From contig QFNC01000058.1 of assembly GCA_003240695.1 (NCBI GenBank), positions 1 to 9,368 on the forward strand: a stretch of 9,368 nucleotides of DNA, given 5' to 3'. Made by a program: the position numbers and the translations under genes. The notes beneath the pieces are model-generated. The model saw only the letters and a list, made by a program, of their open reading frames with translations. It ran no database searches and was not told the origin of the DNA. Shown here in pieces: positions 1-5,467 of the stretch. The first letter of the stretch is position 1. The number at the start of each line of letters is the position of its first letter. The DNA comes from Pseudoxanthomonas suwonensis (GTDB lineage Bacteria > Pseudomonadota > Gammaproteobacteria > Xanthomonadales > Xanthomonadaceae).

Positions 1-1
1 G

Positions 2-63
2 CGCTGCGCCCGTGCGCTCCAACCACTTTCACACCCGCACTCGCTGCGCTCGCGTGAAAGTGG
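2..63. repeat. Module A: fragment of the structured repeat, apical hairpin
   Basis: A 10-bp perfect stem, CCACTTTCAC (23-32) with GTGAAAGTGG (54-63), encloses a 21-nt loop containing CGCACTCGCTGCG. The same loop with a similar stem recurs in modules B, C and D. Positions 2-44 match 9326-9368 at the right window edge with one difference (g6 against a9330), so A and E form one subfamily. Unlike B-D, no pairing distal arm follows on the right, and the sequence from about 64 looks like the left end of the IS110 element. A may therefore be an interrupted module; its left part lies outside the window. Confidence 0.7.
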
Positions 64-89
64 CTTCCGGCCGCCGGGACTCTTCGGGG

Positions 90-300
90 TTGACAGCCCA
101 CCGTTATCTTTCTTGTCAGACTCCGGTGTTAATACCGGGGCTAGTCAGCCGCTCCGGTATGGCTCACAGCCCTTTGGCCGTGTGTAGGTCTCGGCGGGTG
201 TCGCCGCCGGGGCGGTCTGGCGTCGTTTCACCGCTAATAGAGGCGTGGTTCAGCACTGGCTGGCCCTCATAACGTGTGTGCCGGGAATCGATGCCGCCAC
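90..300 (+). ncRNA. Candidate IS110 bridge RNA region
   Basis: This non-coding stretch lies between the presumed left end and the transposase. Three local hairpins follow each other: CTCCGGT (121-127) with ACCGGGG (134-140), loop gttaat; GGCT (161-164) with AGCC (168-171); and GGCGG (193-197) with CCGCC (204-208). In IS110-group elements a structured RNA from this position pairs with target and donor DNA and guides recombination. Position and structure fit that role. The exact RNA ends and the guide loops are not determined, and the longest reading frame here (12-272) has no protein-like character. Confidence 0.35.
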
Positions 301-335
301 TACATCTTCACGACCACGATCGGCGAAGGAGTCCA

Positions 336-1598
336 ATGCCAACTGACAGCTACGACGTGTACTGCGGAATCGACGTCGGAAAGTTCAAACATCACGCTAT
401 CGCCCTGCGCCCTGACGGCAGCCGAGTTCTCAACCGCGAGCTACCGCAAGACGAGGCGCGTATACGAGATCTGCTCGGAGAGCTGACTGGCCACGGGTCG
501 GTTCTCGTGGTCGTCGACCAGCCGCGAAATATCGGAGCCCTCCCACTGGCGGTCGCTCGAGACTGCGGCCTAGATCTTGCATATCTTCCAGGTCTCCGGA
601 TGCGACGTATCGCCGACCTGTACGCGGGCTCAGTGAAGACAGATGCCCGCGATGCGTACGTCATCGCCGACGCCGCAAGGACACTACCCAACACACTCGT
701 CCCAGTTGAAAGCCGCAACGAGATCGTTGAAGGCCTGCGCATCCTCGCCGGGTTTGACGCCGACCTTGCCGTCGAGGAGAACCGCCTGATCAACCGCATA
801 CGATCACTTTTGCTGTCGGTGCACCCAGCGCTCGAACGTGCCGTCGGCAAGCAATTGCACCGCCCGATTGGCCCCGGACTCTTGGCCAAATTTGGCGGCC
901 CGCACGGACTATCAAACGCCCGCCCAGCTGCCGTCCGTAAGGTGGCGCGTGGCTACGCTCCACGTGTCGGCGACCACGTCGTGACCACGATTACCAAGGC
1001 TCTAGCAGAGCAATCAGTCATCGTCCCGGGTTCAGCAAAGGCTGACTTCGTCATATCGACTCTCGCACAACAACTGCTCGATGTTCGTGCTGCGCGAGCC
1101 GAGCTGGAGAAACAGTTCAACGCCGAACTCGAACGCCATCCCCACGGCGCGGTCATCACCTCGATGCCTGGGGTCGGTACCCGGACAGCAGCTACCATCC
1201 TTGTCGAGATCAGCGACATTCGAAGATTCGACAACCCCGGTCGATTGGCCGTGTACTCCGGAGTAGCTCCACGAACGCGCCGCTCGGGCACCTCGATTAA
1301 AGGCGAGCACCACCAACATGGCGGCAATACCCGACTGAAAAGGGCCATGTACCTGGCCGCATTCGCATCCCTCAAACGCCCGGTTAGTAGGGCCTACTAT
1401 GACCGCAAGCGCAGCGAGGGCAAAAGCCATCACGCGGCGCTTATCTGTTTAGCACGTCGACGATCGGATGTTCTTTACGCAATGCTCGTCGACGAGACGC
1501 TGTACAAGGAGGCAAGCCCCCCAACCTCATCGATGCCGGACGCTGCTCCAGGACCCCACAGCAGGAGGCCCAGGACGACCGTACATAGAGCTGCCTGA
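336..1598 (+). CDS. IS110-family transposase (RuvC-like DEDD recombinase)
   Basis: The 420-aa protein starts at ATG 336, because AAGGAG (326-331) lies 4 nt upstream; an in-frame start at 276 lacks such a site. The N-terminal RuvC-like domain shows GIDVGK with D13, VVVDQP with D61, and KTDARDA with D104 and D107. The C-terminal Transposase_20 domain shows GVGTRTAA (279-286), the RRSGTS segment (S317/S320, candidate for the catalytic serine) and GGNTRLKRAMY (329-339). A coiled segment (about 245-265) links them. The enzyme excises and integrates its element with a bridge RNA. Position 61 is Asp where IS621-type enzymes carry Glu; the VDQP form, as I recall, is usual in actinobacterial IS110 proteins, so I read it as a clade variant and not a defect. 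The frame is intact, with all expected blocks, so the element may be active. The C-terminal 25 residues are low-complexity and look dispensable. Confidence 0.93.
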   Translation: MPTDSYDVYCGIDVGKFKHHAIALRPDGSRVLNRELPQDEARIRDLLGELTGHGSVLVVVDQPRNIGALPLAVARDCGLDLAYLPGLRMRRIADLYAGSVKTDARDAYVIADAARTLPNTLVPVESRNEIVEGLRILAGFDADLAVEENRLINRIRSLLLSVHPALERAVGKQLHRPIGPGLLAKFGGPHGLSNARPAAVRKVARGYAPRVGDHVVTTITKALAEQSVIVPGSAKADFVISTLAQQLLDVRAARAELEKQFNAELERHPHGAVITSMPGVGTRTAATILVEISDIRRFDNPGRLAVYSGVAPRTRRSGTSIKGEHHQHGGNTRLKRAMYLAAFASLKRPVSRAYYDRKRSEGKSHHAALICLARRRSDVLYAMLVDETLYKEASPPTSSMPDAAPGPHSRRPRTTVHRAA

Positions 1599-1629
1599 CC
1601 GGCTGTTGCCGCGCGAACGGCGAAGACGC

Positions 1630-1665
1630 TTTACATGCGACGTCTAGACGTCTACATTCACGCTC
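1630..1665 (+). promoter_or_regulatory. SigA-type promoter of the methyltransferase operon, probably leaderless
   Basis: TTTACA (1630-1635) and TACATT (1653-1658) are separated by exactly 17 bp. A 7-nt gap then leads to A1666, the first base of the ATG of the 71-aa gene. There is no Shine-Dalgarno sequence in this gap. Transcription starting at the A of the ATG would make a leaderless mRNA, which is common in actinobacteria. This is a motif match by eye and is not proven. Confidence 0.6.
1639..1652. promoter_or_regulatory. Perfect palindrome in the promoter spacer, putative operator
   Basis: GACGTCTAGACGTC is a perfect 14-bp palindrome made of two GACGTC hexamers around TA. It fills the spacer between the -35 and -10 boxes and abuts the -10. 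A dimeric repressor bound here would block RNA polymerase. The neighbouring 71-aa winged-helix-like protein is the obvious candidate ligand; the methyltransferase itself is another. Confidence 0.55.
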
Positions 1666-1881
1666 ATGAGTGAGAAGCCTGGCGTAGTGCGCGACGCGAT
1701 CCTGAAGTCCTTCACGAAGCCCGGGCCGATGACCATCGACGAAATCCACGCGGCCGTCGAAAAAGACATTGGTCGCGCAGTGGCGCGGTCGTCGGTGCGC
1801 TCATATTTGCGGCTAAACACTCCGGCCGTCTTCGAGCGGCTAGACCGCGGCTCGTACCGGAAGAAGCGAGCACGGACATGA
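1666..1881 (+). CDS. Small winged-helix-like protein, putative controller of the R-M operon
   Basis: This 71-aa basic protein has the layout of a small winged helix. Helices lie at about 5-15 and 22-35 (MTIDEIHAAVEKDIG), a probable recognition helix at 40-50 (ARSSVRSYLRLN), and a wing at 55-65 (FERLDRGSYRKK) rich in Arg and Lys. The fold assignment is mine from sequence pattern; domains of this look are known in front of, or fused to, DNA methyltransferases. The gene ends with ATGA shared with the methyltransferase start, so the two are translationally coupled. The start is the ATG at the predicted transcription start. It is not a classic Xre-type C protein, but its position, size and the palindrome in its promoter suggest the same job: regulation of the restriction-modification operon. 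It could instead be a detached DNA-binding part of the methyltransferase. Confidence 0.8.
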   Translation: MSEKPGVVRDAILKSFTKPGPMTIDEIHAAVEKDIGRAVARSSVRSYLRLNTPAVFERLDRGSYRKKRART

Positions 1882-2786
1882 CTCGCCCGCAGCCGTTCAC
1901 CTACGGACGAGCTGAGTTGATCAGTACGGACTGCCTCACGTGGCTCAAGAGCCGGGCGGAAAAGTCGATCCATGCCGTAGTCACCGATCCCCCGTACGGT
2001 CTGCACGAATATACCGACGATCAACAAGCAAAGCTACGTGCTGGCAAGGGTGGAGTGTGGAGAATCCCGCCGTCGTTCGACGGTCATAAACGCGCACCGT
2101 TGCCGCGCTTCACGACTATGACTAAGTCTGATCTGGAACGAATAACTGAGTTCTTTCAGACGTGGGCTGAGTTGCTGCTCCCCGCACTAGTTCCCGGTGC
2201 CCACGTCATGGTGGCAGCCAACCCGCTTGTCTCTCCATACATCTCCGCGGCCCTTGGTAACGCCGGTCTAGAACGCCGTGGAGAAATTGTGCGAGCGGTG
2301 ATGACTATGCGCGGTGGCGACCGGCCCAAGAACGCGCACGACGAGTTCCCGGACGTATCAGTCATGGCCAGATCACAGTGGGAACCGTGGCTACTCTATC
2401 GCCGGCCGATTGAGTGCAAGACAGTCGCCGACAATCTACGTAAGTTCAAAACTGGTGGACTGCGCCGCATCTCAGAGGGCCAACCATTCGGTGATCTAAT
2501 TCTGTCTCACCCGACGCGGAAGAACGAGCGGGCTTTAGCTGACCATCCCTCACTGAAACCGCAGTCTTTCCTGCGGACTGTGGTCCGCGCCTCACTGCCG
2601 ATGGGCGAGGGCATCGTGCTTGACCCCTTTGCGGGCTCTGGATCGACGCTCGCAGCCGCAGAGAACATCGGTTACGAATCTATTGGCCTAGAACGCGATC
2701 CCCACTATTTCAAGTTGGCAAAAGCGGCAATCCCTAGACTCGCACAGTTCCAGACACGACCCGGTCAGACCCGCCACGCCGAATGA
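1878..2786 (+). CDS. Type II DNA methyltransferase, beta class (probable N6-adenine)
   Basis: The 302-aa protein transfers a methyl group from S-adenosylmethionine to a base in a specific DNA site. The catalytic motif IV is DPPYG (37-41) and the SAM-binding motif I is DPFAGSGST (249-257), preceded by HPSLKP (223-228). The order IV, then target-recognition region, then I defines the beta class. DPPY favours adenine N6 over cytosine N4 (usually SPPY). The middle part, about 60-220, would hold the specificity, which cannot be read. The start overlaps the stop of the 71-aa gene by ATGA, giving coupling. The 3' end overlaps the convergent nuclease gene by 22 bp. Codon use is less C-ending than that of the backbone genes further right, suggesting separate origin. 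Its likely role is protecting host and plasmid DNA from the neighbouring nuclease. Confidence 0.93.
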   Translation: MTRPQPFTYGRAELISTDCLTWLKSRAEKSIHAVVTDPPYGLHEYTDDQQAKLRAGKGGVWRIPPSFDGHKRAPLPRFTTMTKSDLERITEFFQTWAELLLPALVPGAHVMVAANPLVSPYISAALGNAGLERRGEIVRAVMTMRGGDRPKNAHDEFPDVSVMARSQWEPWLLYRRPIECKTVADNLRKFKTGGLRRISEGQPFGDLILSHPTRKNERALADHPSLKPQSFLRTVVRASLPMGEGIVLDPFAGSGSTLAAAENIGYESIGLERDPHYFKLAKAAIPRLAQFQTRPGQTRHAE

Positions 2787-3406
2787 CCACCGTCGCCCAC
2801 ATCCAGATAGACCCAACTCTGCCGAAACTTCTTAATCCCCTCGCGGTGTAACGTCGACGTCGGTGTCCCAAGCGCTCCACGGGTGTTCCGGCGGAAGTCG
2901 TCAACGACGACCTCGGCTAAGTAGATCTCCCGAAATCTCAGCGGCTCACGGTCGTACACCGACTTGCTGCGGTCGTTGTCGACCTCGTACACCCACACAC
3001 AAAGTGTCTGGTTACGAGCGCCATGCATATCAACCGCGCCACCCCGGCTGCGAGTCGCTTTTATCTCGACACCCTCTTCGCCGGCCTTAACCCCGTCCTG
3101 GGGGTAACGGCCCTTCACGATTAGATCAGGATGGCCGTTGTGAAAGAGGTTCGAGGTCAACCCTCGCGAGTGATTCGCAACACTGTCGGTAATCATGTCG
3201 GATAACATGCCTGACATTGCAGCGGGCCGAAGCATCTCATCGAGTCGTTGCAACCCTCTGCCCGTCAAGTTCTCATTGACATCGCCGAAGAAGTCATAGA
3301 CGTCTTGCATCGCAGACACGAAGTCCGTCCTTCGAAGCGAGTACGGGTACTTGAACCCGGCATTGAACTTGGAGTCGTCTACCTCTGCTCGCCTTACCTC
3401 CGCCAT
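2765..3406 (-). CDS. Probable type II restriction endonuclease, PD-(D/E)XK
   Basis: The 213-aa protein shows a plausible nuclease core: HPDLIVKG (D94), then EGVEIKATRS (E114, K116), that is PD-X19-EXK, followed by a QTLCVWVYEVDND strand (133-145) as expected for the restriction-endonuclease-like fold. The size and place beside a DNA methyltransferase support a type II restriction enzyme; the recognition site is unknown and I do not recognise a named family. The gene is convergent with the methyltransferase and the reading frames overlap by 22 bp, so the mRNAs would be complementary at their 3' ends. The ATG at 3406 has no clear Shine-Dalgarno site upstream, so translation may be weak or leaderless, which would help to delay the toxic enzyme. 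A Mrr-like or repair nuclease is the less likely alternative. Confidence 0.82.
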   Translation of the reverse strand: MAEVRRAEVDDSKFNAGFKYPYSLRRTDFVSAMQDVYDFFGDVNENLTGRGLQRLDEMLRPAAMSGMLSDMITDSVANHSRGLTSNLFHNGHPDLIVKGRYPQDGVKAGEEGVEIKATRSRGGAVDMHGARNQTLCVWVYEVDNDRSKSVYDREPLRFREIYLAEVVVDDFRRNTRGALGTPTSTLHREGIKKFRQSWVYLDVGDGGHSAWRV

Positions 3407-3579
3407 GCGCGCAGGCTATCAGCCAGCCGCCTCATATCCGCGCAGCTCAGCTGGTTCATTCAACGGGTTGCCAGCTGTAGTCGTTGGGCGCCCGCCGGCG
3501 GATTCAGTTGCGAAGTTGATAGAAGCACCCGCCCAGCCCGACTGCAAGGCGTCAGCGCCACCTACCGAAAGGCCGAATC

Positions 3580-3813
3580 ATGTCCGCAGCAACCAGCACC
3601 ATCCCCGAGATCCTCGAACAGGCCCGCCAAGCCATCCACGAGGCCGTCGCGGCCGGCAACGGCACCGACCGACAACGCTCGGCCGCCCACCACGCCGAAA
3701 GCCTGGCCAACACCATCCTCCTCGAGCAGGCGGCCACCACCGCCCAGCGAGAGCGGGCCAGCTACTACCTCGAAGAAGCCATCGGTATCCAGCACCCCCA
3801 GCCAGCTCACTGA
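3580..3813 (+). CDS. Small Ala-rich helical protein, unknown function
   Basis: This 77-aa protein starts at ATG 3580, with GAAAGG (3567-3572) 7 nt upstream. It is rich in Ala, Glu and Gln and is predicted to be almost all helix (two segments, about 7-25 and 32-68), with no Cys, no membrane segment and no signal peptide. Strong C-ending codon use makes it a real backbone gene. I do not recognise the family. A perfect hairpin follows 13 nt after the stop, so it is a single-gene transcript. Unlike the gene groups to the right it has no structured module directly upstream; the R-M cassette ends 173 bp before it. Confidence 0.75.
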   Translation: MSAATSTIPEILEQARQAIHEAVAAGNGTDRQRSAAHHAESLANTILLEQAATTAQRERASYYLEEAIGIQHPQPAH

Positions 3814-3825
3814 ACCCACATACAA

Positions 3826-3855
3826 GGGCCCACCCCCGAGATACGGGGTGGGCCC
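3826..3855 (+). terminator. Hairpin terminator after the 77-aa gene
   Basis: GGGCCCACCCC (3826-3836) pairs perfectly with GGGGTGGGCCC (3845-3855) over 11 bp, with an 8-nt loop. It is followed by TCGTTGTG, which is only moderately T-rich, as usual in actinobacteria. Confidence 0.8.
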
Positions 3856-3861
3856 TCGTTG

Positions 3862-3969
3862 TGCGTTCATCACGCGGCAGACGAACCGGAATGCCCGCTG
3901 CGCGGTCACCTGATCGGAAGCGCCTGCGGCGCACAGTGCCCGGCCTAGCGGCCGGTTTCTCTCGTTTTG
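3862..3969 (+). terminator. Upstream part of module B: short hairpins ending in a terminator-like hairpin
   Basis: GCGCC tgc GGCGC (3920-3932) and CCGGCC tagc GGCCGG (3940-3955) follow each other. The second is followed by a pyrimidine run ending in TTTT (3965-3968). Similar arrays precede modules C and D, so this is a shared part of the repeat. The 21-bp stretch 3891-3911 recurs at 5362-5382. It may insulate the following module from upstream transcription. Confidence 0.55.
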
Positions 3970-4177
3970 TCCCTTCTGGCCGTCCGAGTGTGACCGGCGT
4001 CGTCCGCCACACAAGACCGCGGCTGCGGCCCTGCGGGCTCGGAAACTTTTCACACCCGCACTCCGCTGCGCTCCGCGTGAAAACTTTCCGCCCGCGGTCT
4101 TGTGTTCTGTCCTCCTGAGCCGGTCCACCTCTCCCCTTGCCAGAAGGGCAAAACAGTGGGCGGACACCAGGTCTGCC
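3964..4177. repeat. Module B: nested inverted repeat upstream of a three-gene group
   Basis: Nested arms, outermost first: GTTTTG(T)CCCTTCTGGC (3964-3980) with 4139-4154, one bulge; GACCGGC (3992-3998) with GCCGGTC (4119-4125); CACAAGACCGCGG (4010-4022) with 4092-4104, 13 bp perfect; GGAAACTTTTCAC (4041-4053) with 4077-4089, one C4046.C4084 mismatch; and a loop containing CGCA-TGCG. A last small hairpin GGCGGAC accag GTCTGCC (4159-4177, one G.T) lies outside the nest. The ribosome site GAGGGAG (4188-4194) and ATG 4204 follow. Modules C and D share this plan. Possible roles are a single-stranded-DNA promoter, a structured mRNA leader or a mobile palindromic element. Confidence 0.85.
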
Positions 4178-4203
4178 GCACCGACCCGAGGGAGACCCCA
4201 GTC

Positions 4204-4641
4204 ATGGACATTGCCGAGATCGCCGATCACATCAACCCACGTCGCGCCCAGCTCGCCGTCGCATCGGTGATGGCCGCGCTCGGATCGGCCAGAGAATGGC
4301 GCGGTGACCTCGTGACATCTGTCGACCACGAACTGCGGTCCGCGTGGGCCGGGACCGGGTTGCCGTCCTACAGCGTTCAAAGCGCTGAGGCGGTGGAGTT
4401 TTGGCAGAGCGCCGTCGACGCCGGAACACCGGCCGAGGCGCCCGACGCCCTGACGGTGTGGGCCGACATCTTCGGCGGACTCGACGTGGCCGACGACATC
4501 GCCGGTGCCCTCACCTGCCTCGAAGCAGAAGCAACAGTCGCCGCTTTGCGGGCCGCCGGAAACCCGGAGGCTGCCGAGACGTTCTGGGCCGCGCACCTGC
4601 GCCGCGACACCTCAGACGGCGAAGAACACACCGACCACTGA
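4204..4641 (+). CDS. Small acidic protein, unknown function, first gene after module B
   Basis: This 145-aa protein starts at ATG 4204, chosen for the GAGGGAG site 9 nt upstream; an in-frame ATG at 4102 would begin inside the hairpin and is rejected. The protein is acidic, rich in Ala, Asp, Glu and Trp, and mostly helical, with no signal peptide, membrane segment or Cys pair (the only Cys is in ALTCLEAEAT). I do not recognise the family. It begins a three-gene group in which all spacings are short (70 and 53 bp). Its position after a structured module, like ardC further right, suggests co-expression with antirestriction functions. Small acidic proteins in such places are sometimes DNA mimics or inhibitors of host enzymes, but nothing specific shows this here. 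Confidence 0.8.
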   Translation: MDIAEIADHINPRRAQLAVASVMAALGSAREWRGDLVTSVDHELRSAWAGTGLPSYSVQSAEAVEFWQSAVDAGTPAEAPDALTVWADIFGGLDVADDIAGALTCLEAEATVAALRAAGNPEAAETFWAAHLRRDTSDGEEHTDH

Positions 4642-4649
4642 TGTGGGTG

Positions 4650-4680
4650 GGCGGGCCACCCCCCGACCCGGTGGCCCGCC
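4650..4680 (+). terminator. Perfect intergenic hairpin inside the gene group
   Basis: GGCGGGCCACC (4650-4660) pairs perfectly with GGTGGCCCGCC (4670-4680) over a 9-nt loop. No T tract follows, and the next start codon is only 31 nt away. It could be a partial terminator that reduces expression of the two downstream genes, or an mRNA-stabilising element. Confidence 0.5.
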
Positions 4681-4711
4681 TGCCGATCATCATCGACTGA
4701 AAGGCCCCGAC

Positions 4712-5062
4712 ATGCATAACGTCACCGAACTGGAGTTGTTCGCCCGCTGCGTGCTCCCCGGGTGCGTCAACCCGATCGGCGAGCAGGGCGACGTGTGCCC
4801 GGACTGCGCGCGGGCGTTCACCGGCTACCTGCAGGCCAGCGCCCGGCCGCCGCTGACCGAGGCCGAGCAGCACGACCGCGACCAACAGGTCCGCGCCGCC
4901 CACCGCGCCCAGCTCAGCGTGGCCGCCGCAGTGGCGGCCGCCGATCAGGCCGGCGAGACCATCACCCGAGCCAACCAGCGGTGCTGGCTCTGCGAAGAGC
5001 GACGCACCTGCACCCGCGTCAGCGGGCAATGGGAATGCCGCCATTGCCGCACCGTCACCTGA
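4712..5062 (+). CDS. Small protein with two zinc-binding Cys clusters
   Basis: This 116-aa protein starts at ATG 4712, with GAAAGG (4699-4704) 7 nt upstream. Two Cys clusters frame a helical middle. The first is C13-X4-C18-X10-C29-X2-C32 (CVLPGC to CPDC); the second is C91-X2-C94 (CWLC) with C109-X2-C112 (CRHC), and C100 between. Both look like zinc ribbons or short treble clefs. The middle part, 47-85, is Ala/Gln-rich helix. The family is not one I can name, though small proteins of this look are common on actinobacterial plasmids and phages. Zinc ribbons bind nucleic acid or protein; a transcription or anti-defence helper is possible but not shown. It is the second gene of the module B group. 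Confidence 0.8.
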   Translation: MHNVTELELFARCVLPGCVNPIGEQGDVCPDCARAFTGYLQASARPPLTEAEQHDRDQQVRAAHRAQLSVAAAVAAADQAGETITRANQRCWLCEERRTCTRVSGQWECRHCRTVT

Positions 5063-5115
5063 CGCACAGTCCCGAAATGTGCTGCGCCACAGCCCCCCGA
5101 TCCAGGAGAACCCTC

Positions 5116-5436
5116 ATGAACGCCGTTGCCGCGCTCACCCTTCCCGACCTGTACGCCACCGTTGCCCCAGACGGAGGCACGTTCGTTCTGTGGTGGACCG
5201 ACTACGTCGCGAACGAATGGACCGAAACCCACCCCGACCTGGGCACCGCCCTGGCCCGCCTCGCTGTGCTGCACCACTGCGTCAGCCACGGCGAAGGGTT
5301 CGACGTCGAGCCCGTCGACTTCGTGCCCGTCGCTACCGCGTTCCTGAACGCAAGCACCACCATGCCCGCTGCGCGGTCACCTCGATTGAGCGCCTGGCGG
5401 CGCGCAGTGCTCGGCCTGCGGCCGAGATCCGCTTGA
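5116..5436 (+). CDS. Small unknown protein whose C-terminus runs into the repeat
   Basis: This 106-aa protein starts at ATG 5116, with AGGAGA (5104-5109) 6 nt upstream. Residues 1-80 are Trp- and acid-rich (FVLWWTDYVANEWTETHPD), likely a small alpha/beta domain of unknown family. From about residue 83 (MPAARSPRLSAW onward) the sequence becomes Arg-rich and is encoded by DNA that also occurs upstream of module B (5362-5382 equals 3891-3911). The basic tail is therefore probably translated repeat and not part of the original protein. The stop codon directly abuts an intrinsic terminator, which ends the three-gene group. Confidence 0.75.
   Translation: MNAVAALTLPDLYATVAPDGGTFVLWWTDYVANEWTETHPDLGTALARLAVLHHCVSHGEGFDVEPVDFVPVATAFLNASTTMPAARSPRLSAWRRAVLGLRPRSA
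5410..5426 (+). repeat. Triloop hairpin inside the 3' end of the 106-aa gene
   Basis: CTCGGCC tgc GGCCGAG is a perfect 7-bp stem with a 3-nt loop. It corresponds to the short-hairpin array in front of modules B and D and here lies within coding sequence. Confidence 0.6.
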
Positions 5437-5467
5437 CGTGACCGGCCTTCGGCACGGTCACGTTTTT
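5437..5467 (+). terminator. Intrinsic terminator of the three-gene group
   Basis: CGTGACCG (5437-5444) pairs with CGGTCACG (5455-5462) around a 10-nt loop and is followed directly by TTTTT (5463-5467), the classical rho-independent form. The T run is also the beginning of the outer arm of module C. Confidence 0.85.

Larger units (their letters stand above)
64..1629 (+). mobile_element. IS110-family insertion sequence (ends approximate)
   Basis: The element is defined by its transposase gene (336-1598). Both ends are inferred: the left from where similarity to the structured module stops (about 63), the right from the promoter of the next gene at 1630. IS110 elements usually lack clear terminal inverted repeats and make no or very short target duplications, so the ends cannot be read from one copy. 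The long left non-coding part (about 270 bp) and very short right part fit the IS110 group, in which the guide (bridge) RNA lies upstream of the transposase, rather than the IS1111 group. Confidence 0.6.

Noticed and set aside
90..135. Promoter from TTGACA (90-95) with TATCTT (105-110) or TAATAC (130-135)
   Set aside because: The spacings are 9 and 34 bp, not compatible with a normal sigma-70 type promoter. A junction promoter formed on IS circularisation remains possible.
12..272. Plus-strand frame before the transposase
   Set aside because: It begins inside the module A hairpin, has no ribosome site and reads Arg/Ser-rich noise.
276..335. Earlier in-frame start for the transposase
   Set aside because: No ribosome site; AAGGAG precedes ATG 336 at good spacing and the family's conserved part begins only there.
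1666..3406. Toxin-antitoxin pair
   Set aside because: The genes show methyltransferase and nuclease motifs, so a restriction-modification system explains them better.
3407..3579. Diverged right half of a module before the 3580 gene
   Set aside because: TTGCCAG and GTTGGGCG at 3466-3490 resemble the module's right arm, but no matching left arm or terminal hairpin is visible; too weak to call.
4102..4203. Earlier in-frame start for the 145-aa protein
   Set aside because: It would translate the right arm of module B; ATG 4204 has GAGGGAG upstream, and the same arrangement is seen at 5698 and 8088.
3562..4596. Long minus-strand reading frame of 344 codons
   Set aside because: It runs through a terminator hairpin, module B and the 4204 gene; the protein is Gly/Arg-rich low complexity typical of the reverse of GC-rich coding DNA.
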